Shown here: positions 1-5,623 of the stretch, one piece after another
How the letters are laid out: the number at the start of each line of letters is the position of its first letter
How positions within the stretch are numbered: position 1 is the first letter of the stretch
From: Acidobacteriota bacterium
Lineage (GTDB): Bacteria > Acidobacteriota > Blastocatellia > RBC074
Assembly: GCA_013140935.1 (NCBI GenBank)
Contig: JABFSD010000796.1
Location: forward strand, 1 to 6,465
Length of the DNA stretch: 6,465 bases
Direction of reading: 5' to 3'
The notes under the pieces: generated by a model
What the model was told of the DNA's origin: nothing
Databases searched by the model: none
What the model saw: only the letters and a program-made list of their open reading frames with translations
Translations under genes and position numbers: made by a program

Positions 1-2869
1 TAACCATACTCATAACCCAGCACGCCGAACTCTGAGAGCGAACTGTCAAACACATCAAGCCGCGCGCCGTTTTGCATGAGCGCTTCGAGCGGAATCCACG
101 GCTCGCCGGTTTTCGTGTCGTACATATCGCGTGGCGTTGGCTGAACGTGCCGCGGCCTACGTCTTCGCCAGAGAGGCGCACGGTCGTGCCTTCTGATAGC
201 AACGAACCGAACGCGAGGCTTTCGCCGAAGCCCCAATCAATCGGCGTTTCGCCGCTGCCCATCTTGGCGCGGCGCGACATTTGCGAAACCATTTTCGGAT
301 TCAACGTGAAATTCGCCGGAACGACGCTCAGGGTTTGCGAGATTTGCGCGATGGCTTCCGCCGAGACGCCGGTTTCGAGAATGGTTGAACCATCGTCATC
401 GGCGGGTGGTTCGGGCAACACAGTCACGCGCTCTTTCGTATTCGCCACGATTTCTTTGGCGCCGAGCAGCGCGTTTTCATAACGCCGCCAGCGTTCGTCA
501 ATCAGTTGCTGAACTTCTTCGGCGGTCAGGACGCCTTCGCGGATGAGTTGGCGCGAATACAACTCACGCACGCCGGGATGTTCTTTTACGCGCTGGTACA
601 TCAATGGTTGCGTATAACTCGGCTCGTCGCCTTCGTTGTGGCCGTGGCGGCGGAAGCCGATCAAATCAATCACGATGTCTTTGCGGAATTTTTGCCGCCA
701 GTCTAAAGCGATTTCGATGGTGCGGTGCGCAGCCTCTACGTCGTCGCAATTGACGTGGAAGATGGGCAGTTGCGTCATTTTGGCTACGTCGGACGAATAC
801 ATTGAAGAGCGGCTGGCTTCGGGCGAAGTCGTAAAACCAATCTGATTGTTGATGATGATGTGAATCGTGCCGCCCGTGCGATAGCCCTTGAGGTCGGCGA
901 GGTTGAGGGTTTCCATCACTACGCCTTGCCCGATGACGGCGGCGTCGCCATGCAACAACACGGGCAAGATGCGTCCGCGTGCTTCGTCGCGGCCCAGTGT
1001 CGCAAGAAATTCATCCTGCTTGGCGCGCACCATGCCTTCGACGACGGGGTTGACCGCTTCAAGATGGCTGGGGTTGGGTGCAAGCGTGAGCTTGACCTTC
1101 TTGCCGCCAATCTCGCGGTCAGAGATGGCACCTTGATGATATTTCACGTCGCCGCTGTCAGCCGGAAAAGCCGGATGCACCGAGCCTTCAAAAATCGTGA
1201 AGAGCCGTTCGCTGTAATTGCCAATGAGATTAGCGAGAACGGTCAAACGTCCGCGATGGGCCATGCCCAAGACGATTTCATCCATGCCGCGTTCAGCCGC
1301 GCCGTGTACGATCTGTTCGAGCATCGGCAACGTAGTTTCGCAGCCTTCAATCGAGAAACGTTTTTGCCCTAAAAATTTCGTATGCAAAAACTTCTCGAAC
1401 TGTTCCGCCGCGATGAGCCAGCGCAGCATGTGTTTCTTTTCTTTGGCTGAGATCGGTTCGGGGTCGCGTTCGACGCGCTCACGAATCCATTGTTTTTCTT
1501 CCTTGCTGATGATGTGGCGGCTTTCGACGCCGACCGTCGAGCAATAGTACTTAATCAACATGCCCCAGATGTCGCGGAAGCTGGCTTCCTCTACGCCGCC
1601 CAAACCGCCCGTGAAAAAGCGGCGATCCAAATCCCAAATCGTAAGGCCGTAAGTCTCGGCTTCGAGTTCGGGATGCGCGTGCATCGAAATCATGTTCAGC
1701 GGATCAATGTCGGCGATGAGATGGCCGCGCACGCGATAGGCGTTGATGAACTCGAATACGCGCGCCTGCTTTTTGACCATCTCGCGTTCGCGGTCTACGC
1801 CCAGCAAGATGGGGTTGTAATCTTTCGACCAGCGCAAGGGCTTATAAGTGATGCCGAGATCCGCAAACAACTCGTCATAAAAATTGTGCTGCCCCATCAG
1901 CAGTTCGTGAATGTAAGCGAGAAACGAACCTGACTCTGCGCCTTGAATGATGCGGTGATCGTAGGTCGAAGTGAGCGTCATCACTTTGCTGATGCCGAGT
2001 TGCGAAAGCGCCGTGTCGGTCATCGCGGAATATTCCGGCGGATAATCAATCGAACCCGTAGCGATGATCGCGCCTTGCCCCGCCATCAAGCGCGGACTCG
2101 AAGCCGACGTGCCCAACGTGCCCGGATTGGTCAGCGAAATCGTCGTGCCTCTGAAATCTTCGACGGTGAGTTTGTTATCGCGCGCGGCGGCGACGATGCG
2201 TTGATAGGCTTTATAAAATTCGAGGAAGGTCATCGTGTTCGCGCCTTTGACGTTGGGCACGAGCAACGAACGCGAGCCGTCTTTCTTTTGCACGTCTACG
2301 GCGAGGCCGAGATTTACGTCGGCGTTTTTGAGGCGATGGGCTACGCCGCCAACCGATTCAAAGCCGTCGTTCATCTGCGGATATTTTTGCAACGCCTTCA
2401 CCATCGCCCATGCGATGAAATGCGTATAAGAAGTCTTACCGCGTCCCTGCGCCGCCATAAAGCGATTGACGAACTGGCGATTTTCATCGAGCAATTTGAT
2501 TTGCACTTGCCTGACCGAAGTCGCTGTCGGGACGCTGAGACTCGCGTCCATGTTTTCTACGATCTTGAGCGCGACGCCGCGAATCGGCAGGCGTTCGGCG
2601 TGATCGTTAATGGGAGTAGCAGGCGCGATGGGAGTTACCGTGACTTGTGCGGTGGTGACAGGAGCGGGCGCAGGCGCGGCAGCCACGGCTGCGCCGTTTT
2701 GATGAATGGGGGCGCTGGCGTGACCGTTCATCAATTCGCTGAAAAAACTTTCCCACTCGTCGCCGACTGAACGCGGATTGATTTGATATTGGCGCAGCAG
2801 GTCTTCGACATAACTGGCGTTGGTGCCGAATTCGGCGTGGATCACTTTGGTGACTTCATCAGGTCGCAT
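1..2869 (-). CDS. kgd: Multifunctional 2-oxoglutarate dehydrogenase E1 / acyltransferase fusion (Kgd/OdhA type), 3'-partial and frameshifted
   Basis: This enzyme does the thiamine-diphosphate-dependent decarboxylation of 2-oxoglutarate in the TCA cycle and carries an E2-like succinyltransferase domain in the same cytoplasmic chain. The ATG at 2869 is preceded by GAAAGG. Residues 1-45 resemble the E1 N-terminal helical region, and 58-88 form an Ala/Pro/Thr linker. Residues 93-325 form the acyltransferase domain, with YDHRIIQGAESG at 303-314 (His305 is the HxxxD/QG histidine). E1 follows from about 355: GQKRFSIEG at 501-509, MAHRGRL at 536-542, and a thiamine-diphosphate motif starting HGDAAVIGQG (Gly641-Asp642) and ending at Asn674-Asn675. 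No lipoyl domain is visible, as in Actinobacterial Kgd/OdhA, so a lipoylated E2 is presumably supplied in trans. The frame stays intact to Ala914 (GTFSQRHA), then a one-base loss shifts it; MYDTKTGEPW resumes in another frame and continues to the left edge at LGYEYG. About a quarter of the protein lies outside. The family call is firm; whether this copy is functional is uncertain. Confidence 0.92.
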   Translation of the reverse strand, partial: MRPDEVTKVIHAEFGTNASYVEDLLRQYQINPRSVGDEWESFFSELMNGHASAPIHQNGAAVAAAPAPAPVTTAQVTVTPIAPATPINDHAERLPIRGVALKIVENMDASLSVPTATSVRQVQIKLLDENRQFVNRFMAAQGRGKTSYTHFIAWAMVKALQKYPQMNDGFESVGGVAHRLKNADVNLGLAVDVQKKDGSRSLLVPNVKGANTMTFLEFYKAYQRIVAAARDNKLTVEDFRGTTISLTNPGTLGTSASSPRLMAGQGAIIATGSIDYPPEYSAMTDTALSQLGISKVMTLTSTYDHRIIQGAESGSFLAYIHELLMGQHNFYDELFADLGITYKPLRWSKDYNPILLGVDREREMVKKQARVFEFINAYRVRGHLIADIDPLNMISMHAHPELEAETYGLTIWDLDRRFFTGGLGGVEEASFRDIWGMLIKYYCSTVGVESRHIISKEEKQWIRERVERDPEPISAKEKKHMLRWLIAAEQFEKFLHTKFLGQKRFSIEGCETTLPMLEQIVHGAAERGMDEIVLGMAHRGRLTVLANLIGNYSERLFTIFEGSVHPAFPADSGDVKYHQGAISDREIGGKKVKLTLAPNPSHLEAVNPVVEGMVRAKQDEFLATLGRDEARGRILPVLLHGDAAVIGQGVVMETLNLADLKGYRTGGTIHIIINNQIGFTTSPEASRSSMYSSDVAKMTQLPIFHVNCDDVEAAHRTIEIALDWRQKFRKDIVIDLIGFRRHGHNEGDEPSYTQPLMYQRVKEHPGVRELYSRQLIREGVLTAEEVQQLIDERWRRYENALLGAKEIVANTKERVTVLPEPPADDDGSTILETGVSAEAIAQISQTLSVVPANFTLNPKMVSQMSRRAKMGSGETPIDWGFGESLAFGSLLSEGTTVRLSGEDVGRGTFSQRHAICTTRKPASRGFRSKRSCKTARGLMCLTVRSQSSACWVMSMV
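120..133 (-). other. Apparent one-base deletion (frameshift) in the kgd pyrimidine-binding domain
   Basis: Read on the minus strand, the dehydrogenase frame gives GRGTFSQRHA up to base 128, then ATA TGT ACG, which loses all similarity to the family. The frame starting with the ATG at 125 gives MYDTKTGEPWIPLEALM and ends at the edge with FDSSLSEFGVLGYEYG, which matches the family. One inserted base between 128 and 125 would restore HA-(I/V)-MYD, as in homologues. No slippery heptamer is visible, so programmed frameshifting is unlikely. A sequencing or assembly error and a true mutation cannot be separated from this sequence alone. Confidence 0.85.
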
Positions 2870-2874
2870 AATTG

Positions 2875-2880
2875 CCTTTC
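2875..2880 (-). promoter_or_regulatory. Ribosome binding site of kgd
   Basis: GAAAGG lies 5 bases before the ATG at 2869 and supports that start. The 108 bases between this start and the stop of the PIN gene (2870-2977) hold no gene. I see no convincing promoter or terminator hairpin there, so read-through from the upstream toxin-antitoxin genes remains possible. Confidence 0.6.
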
Positions 2881-2977
2881 GAGAAAACAGGATTTTTTAG
2901 TGAAGGTATTCAGGTGACGGAAGAAGGCGAATCCTACAATATCGAGGCAGGTTAGGCACAAGCGGGCGGCAGGTTTT

Positions 2978-3463
2978 CTACTTGGTCTCGACGATGAGGA
3001 GCAAATCAAGCGGTGTGATGATTTTGAGGAAGGGGTAACGTTGCTGAAATGCGCTTGCCGTTTCGGTAGTGGGTTTCATCAGATCGAGCAAATCATTATC
3101 GCGGCTTACGATGAAACGGGCATTGGCGACGATTGCCAGATTCAGATAACAGGCATCCTTCGGGTCACGTTCAAAACGATATTCTTCAGGAACGTTTTTC
3201 AGGCAGATGGCTTTGAGCTGCACGTCGGCCAGAAAAGCCTCGACTAATTCGAGCGTTAAGGTCGGCATCAGCCTCTTGTGCGAAGGGCGGCTTAACACCT
3301 CTGTCACCTCACGCAACACCTCTTCAGACACGTAAAGTTCAAGCTCGCTGCGATCAACCAGTTGTTTGCAACGCCCCGCTGGCCCGTGCGGATTGACCAA
3401 TGCCTGCAAGAAAACATTGCAGTCGAAGACAACTTTGGGAAGGGCGAGTTCTTCTGCGGGCAT
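2978..3463 (-). CDS. PIN-domain ribonuclease, toxin of a type II toxin-antitoxin pair
   Basis: A 161-residue protein of the PIN family often annotated as a putative toxin component (COG1569-like). PIN proteins are small Mg/Mn-dependent endoribonucleases; free toxin typically cuts RNA and stops growth until its antitoxin rebinds. The expected acidic residues are all present: Asp14 in VVFDCNVF near the N-terminus, Glu52 in VLREV, Asp100 and Asp103 in RDPKDACYL, and Asp122/Asp124 in SRDNDLLDL. Nothing suggests decay. Its ATG at 3461-3463 shares one base with the TGA of the antitoxin upstream (TGATG), the usual translational coupling in these cassettes. It reads toward kgd on the same strand, with its stop 108 bases before the kgd start. 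The RNA target cannot be predicted. Family assignment is strong; the toxin role rests on the pairing. Confidence 0.88.
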   Translation of the reverse strand: MPAEELALPKVVFDCNVFLQALVNPHGPAGRCKQLVDRSELELYVSEEVLREVTEVLSRPSHKRLMPTLTLELVEAFLADVQLKAICLKNVPEEYRFERDPKDACYLNLAIVANARFIVSRDNDLLDLMKPTTETASAFQQRYPFLKIITPLDLLLIVETK

Positions 3464-3717
3464 CAGTTTTTCTTTCCGTGCTTTTCATCCCAAATGGCTT
3501 GTCGCTCTGCCTCGATCAACTGATCGTATTCATCTTCGGTCATTCCACTCGCGGCGAATTCTGCTCGCACCGGAGCGAGTAGTTCATCAAGCGAAGGTGT
3601 GAGCAGCGCAATTTTAACAGCGTCTACGACATAATCTTCGATAGCGCGTCCCGCACGAGCAGCGGCCGTTCGCAGTTGCAAGCCAAACTCAGCGGGTAAA
3701 GTAATTGTGAGTTCCAT
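3463..3717 (-). CDS. Ribbon-helix-helix-type antitoxin paired with the PIN toxin
   Basis: An 84-residue protein starting at the ATG at 3717, chosen because GGAGGA lies just upstream. The open frame extends far beyond this, to 4311, but only as a shadow of the methyltransferase gene on the other strand. The N-terminus, MELTITLPAEFGLQLRTAAA then GRAIEDYVVDAVKIALL, has the short strand and two-helix pattern of ribbon-helix-helix DNA-binding antitoxins. The C-terminal half (about 43-84) is acidic and helical, with SGMTEDEYDQLIEAERQAIW followed by a Lys-rich tail. This is the kind of segment that wraps and inhibits a PIN toxin. Like its relatives it probably represses its own promoter in complex with the toxin. 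The stop overlaps the toxin start by one base. The antitoxin role is inferred from size, fold pattern and position. Confidence 0.82.
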   Translation of the reverse strand: MELTITLPAEFGLQLRTAAARAGRAIEDYVVDAVKIALLTPSLDELLAPVRAEFAASGMTEDEYDQLIEAERQAIWDEKHGKKN

Positions 3718-3723
3718 CGTTAC

Positions 3724-3729
3724 TCCTCC
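3724..3729 (-). promoter_or_regulatory. Strong ribosome binding site of the antitoxin
   Basis: GGAGGA, 6 bases before the ATG at 3717, is close to the ideal Shine-Dalgarno sequence. It fixes the antitoxin start and excludes the long upstream extension of that open frame. The downstream toxin relies on stop/start coupling and a weaker GGAAAG. This would favour more antitoxin than toxin. Confidence 0.7.
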
Positions 3730-3757
3730 GTAAAAAGGTTTGTTACATTGGCATCTT

Positions 3758-3784
3758 ACTATAGCCTTGGGTCGGTGATACACC
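3758..3784. promoter_or_regulatory. Candidate antitoxin -10 element and small palindrome in the divergent intergenic region
   Basis: The 69 bases between the antitoxin ATG (3717) and the methyltransferase ATG (3787) must hold control signals for both directions. On the minus strand, TATAGT (3763 to 3758) matches five of six bases of a -10 box, about 40 bases before the antitoxin start. I could not find a good -35 at normal spacing. Next to it, 3774-3784 reads GGTGATACACC, with arms GGTG/CACC, a possible site for a dimeric ribbon-helix-helix protein. Both elements are short and could be chance. Confidence 0.25.
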
Positions 3785-3786
3785 CT

Positions 3787-4410
3787 ATGGGACTTTACGC
3801 GAAATACATTTTTCCGCACCTGCTGGATTACCTGATGGGGCAACCGCAAATCAGCGAATATCGTCGCGTAGCTTTGGCTGGCGCACGCGGCGTCACGCTC
3901 GAAATCGGTTTCGGCACAGGACGCAACTTGCCGCATTATCCAAACACGGTGACGCGACTCGTAGCGATTGATTCCGAAAACATGCTGCGTCGCAAAGTCG
4001 CCGCACGCATCGCTGCGTCGCCGTTGCCGGTCGAACAAAAACAACTTGATGCACAAGGCCGTTTGCCTTTTGCGGATGGCGCGTTTGACACCGTAGTGAC
4101 GACGCTGACGTTGTGTTCGATTGGGGACGTGATGGCGGCGCTTGCTGAAATGCGACGTGTGCTGAAATCTGACGGGCAATTTCTTTTTTTCGAACACGGG
4201 CGCAGCGACGACGCACGAGTGGCCGCGCGGCAGGATCGTTTCAATCCGTTGCAAAAGATCGTAGGTGCGGGTTGCAATATGAATCGTCCGATGGATGCGC
4301 TGATCCGACAAGCAGGTTTTGAAATTGCCGAACTTGAACGTTTCGTCATGCCCGACGCGCCGCGCGTATTAGCCGAGATGTATCGTGGCGTAGCCGTTTC
4401 GCAAAGATGA
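3787..4410 (+). CDS. Class I SAM-dependent methyltransferase (UbiE/phospholipid methyltransferase-like)
   Basis: A 207-residue methyltransferase from the ATG at 3787; a TTG at 3748 would add 13 residues. I prefer the ATG because relatives begin MG(F/L)Y...(I/V)FPHLLD, though no strong Shine-Dalgarno precedes it. Motif I is LEIGFGTG at 38-45 (SAM glycine loop), and the acidic ribose-binding position is Asp62 in VAIDSENML. The motif around 93-111, LPFADGAFDTVVTTLTLCS, and RRVLKSDGQFLFFEHGRS at 123-140 are typical of a family in which a wQDrfNP segment and GC-x-x-NR follow. Both are recognisable here as RQDRFNPLQ (148-156) and GAGCNMNRPMD (160-170). The substrate is unknown; annotations in the family range from phosphatidylethanolamine and quinone methylation to unspecified small molecules. 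It starts the plus-strand run with the cyclase and cupin, 10 bases before the former. No membrane segment is evident. Confidence 0.87.
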   Translation: MGLYAKYIFPHLLDYLMGQPQISEYRRVALAGARGVTLEIGFGTGRNLPHYPNTVTRLVAIDSENMLRRKVAARIAASPLPVEQKQLDAQGRLPFADGAFDTVVTTLTLCSIGDVMAALAEMRRVLKSDGQFLFFEHGRSDDARVAARQDRFNPLQKIVGAGCNMNRPMDALIRQAGFEIAELERFVMPDAPRVLAEMYRGVAVSQR

Positions 4411-4416
4411 AGGAGG
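4411..4416 (+). promoter_or_regulatory. Strong ribosome binding site of the cyclase-family gene
   Basis: AGGAGG begins immediately after the methyltransferase TGA and lies 4 bases before the ATG at 4421. With a 10-base intergenic gap, it argues for a shared transcript. Confidence 0.7.
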
Positions 4417-4420
4417 TTTT

Positions 4421-5284
4421 ATGCACAAATTGTTGCTGGCGCTGGTCGCCGCGCTGATCGTCGCCGCCGTAGTGCTGTTCGTGTTTAACCGCAAATCCAT
4501 CGCGCCCGACAAAGCACCCGGCGAAATCGCCAATAATGCTTCGCCGAAACCTGTGAGCGAGCCGCTCCCGATCAACGAAGCGAAGGCAGTTGATCTGACT
4601 TACAGCTTTGACGAGTCCACGATTTATTGGCCGACGGCGAAACCGTTCACGTGGGAAAAAGAAGCGTGGGGCAAATCGGCGGGCGGCTATTGGTATACCG
4701 CTGCGCGCTATGCCGCGAGCGAACACGGCGGCACGCATCTCGACGCGCCGGTTCATTTCGGCGAAGGCAAGGCCGCGATGGATGAACTCAGCTTGCAACG
4801 GTTGATTGCTCCGGCGGTCGTGGTGGACGTGCGCAAGGCTTGCGAACAAGACTCCGACTATCGCGTCACGCCTGACGATTTGATGGCGTGGGAAAAAGAT
4901 TACGGCAAAATCCCTGAAGGCGCGCTGGTGTTGGCGCATACGGGCTGGGGGCAGTTCTGGCCGGATAAGAAACGTTATCTCGGCACTGACAAAGCGGGCG
5001 ACGTGGCTAACTTGCATTTCCCCGGCTTCTCGCGCGCAGCAGCAGAATGGCTGGTGAGCCAGCGCAAAATTGATGCGGTGGGCATTGATACGCCGAGCAT
5101 TGACCACGGGCCGACCAAAGATTTCATCGTGCATCAAGTGCTGAACGGCGCGAATGTTTACGCGCTCGAAAACGTCGCGCACCTCGAACGGGTGCCGCCC
5201 ACGGGCGCTATGATCATTGCGCTGCCAATGAAGATCAAAGGCGGCACGGGCGGGCCGGTGCGCATCATCGCCCTATTACCTTGA
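4421..5284 (+). CDS. Cyclase-family (kynurenine formamidase-like) metal-dependent hydrolase, membrane-anchored or exported
   Basis: A 287-residue protein of the cyclase family (PF04199), which includes bacterial kynurenine formamidase and isatin hydrolase, metal-dependent enzymes opening amide or lactam-type bonds. The metal signature HxxxHxD is intact at His102, His106 and Asp108 in EHGGTHLDAPVHF, with His112 close by. Later conserved features are GIDTPSIDHG at 221-230, His238 and Glu250 in the stretch ending YALENVAHL, and PPTGAMIIALPMKIKGGTGG near the end. Unusually, residues 4-22 form one hydrophobic segment followed by RK and a Pro/Ala-rich linker to about 55. The catalytic domain is therefore probably tethered outside the cytoplasmic membrane or exported. 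No lipobox or clear signal-peptidase site is visible. Most kynurenine formamidases I know are cytoplasmic and shorter, so a tryptophan-degradation role is not supported. The substrate is unknown. Confidence 0.87.
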   Translation: MHKLLLALVAALIVAAVVLFVFNRKSIAPDKAPGEIANNASPKPVSEPLPINEAKAVDLTYSFDESTIYWPTAKPFTWEKEAWGKSAGGYWYTAARYAASEHGGTHLDAPVHFGEGKAAMDELSLQRLIAPAVVVDVRKACEQDSDYRVTPDDLMAWEKDYGKIPEGALVLAHTGWGQFWPDKKRYLGTDKAGDVANLHFPGFSRAAAEWLVSQRKIDAVGIDTPSIDHGPTKDFIVHQVLNGANVYALENVAHLERVPPTGAMIIALPMKIKGGTGGPVRIIALLP

Positions 5285-5296
5285 GAGGAAACTGAA

Positions 5297-5623
5297 ATGG
5301 AACACCAGGACGTAATGGCGCAGGTGCGCTTTGCGGCGGAGAAAATGCGCAAGGTCAATCTGTTCGAGACGCGCAATTTCTTTTGTGACGTATATGGCTT
5401 CGAACCCGGTCAGGAACAGAAAGCCCACGCCCACACGGGCGAAGACAAAATCTATTACGTGCTGTCCGGGCGCGGCACGTTTCAGGTTGACGAAGAGTTC
5501 CTTGAGTTGGGCGAACAGCAAATCGTATTCGCGCCCGCCGGTTCAGTGCATGGCATAAAAAACACGAGCGACGCGCGGCTGACGCTGTTGGTGTTTATGA
5601 CGCCGAACCCAAATTTCAGTTGA
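5297..5623 (+). CDS. Small single-domain cupin protein
   Basis: A 108-residue protein that is essentially one cupin beta-barrel. Cupin motif 1 is AHAHTGEDKIYYVLSGRG (43-60), with metal-binding His44 and His46 and an acidic residue at Glu49/Asp50. Motif 2 is GEQQIVFAPAGSVHGIKN (72-89), matching G-x5-P-x-G-x2-H-x3-N exactly, with His85. All expected metal ligands are present. Members of this size act as small-molecule dioxygenases, isomerases or sensors, and the sequence does not say which. The start is supported by GAGAGG overlapping the stop of the cyclase gene, with a 12-base gap, so the two are probably cotranscribed. No signal peptide is seen, so it should be cytoplasmic, unlike its neighbour. 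Its last 8 bases overlap the 3' end of the opposing deaminase-family gene. Confidence 0.88.
   Translation: MEHQDVMAQVRFAAEKMRKVNLFETRNFFCDVYGFEPGQEQKAHAHTGEDKIYYVLSGRGTFQVDEEFLELGEQQIVFAPAGSVHGIKNTSDARLTLLVFMTPNPNFS

Noticed and set aside
120..133. Programmed ribosomal frameshift in kgd
   Set aside because: There is no slippery heptamer and no evident downstream structure, and the family is not known for recoding here. A single missing base explains the break.
72..1933. Several plus-strand open frames of 66-170 codons
   Set aside because: All lie opposite the continuous dehydrogenase coding frame and have shadow-like composition without recognisable domains.
1943..2770. Long plus-strand open frame of 275 codons
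   Set aside because: It is antisense to the kgd acyltransferase region, is rich in Arg and His as expected of a shadow frame, and resembles no family. The minus-strand frame matches Kgd throughout.
2881..2977. Promoter and terminator between the PIN gene and kgd
   Set aside because: TTGTGC and TATTGT on the minus strand are only 14 bases apart, and no stable hairpin with a U-tract is visible, so neither is supported.
3748..3786. TTG start for the methyltransferase giving 13 extra residues
   Set aside because: The ATG at 3787 matches the usual family N-terminus (MGLY...FPHLLDYLM). The TTG has no ribosome binding site at suitable spacing and the extra residues look unrelated. It is not fully excluded.
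3718..4311. Upstream extension of the antitoxin frame to 282 codons
   Set aside because: The extra part is antisense to the methyltransferase gene and Arg-rich without a domain. A near-perfect Shine-Dalgarno sequence marks the internal ATG at 3717.
4346..5182. Minus-strand open frame of 278 codons opposite the cyclase-family gene
   Set aside because: Its composition is typical of a reverse shadow (many Arg, Phe, His). The plus strand carries an intact HxxxHxD hydrolase with a strong ribosome binding site.
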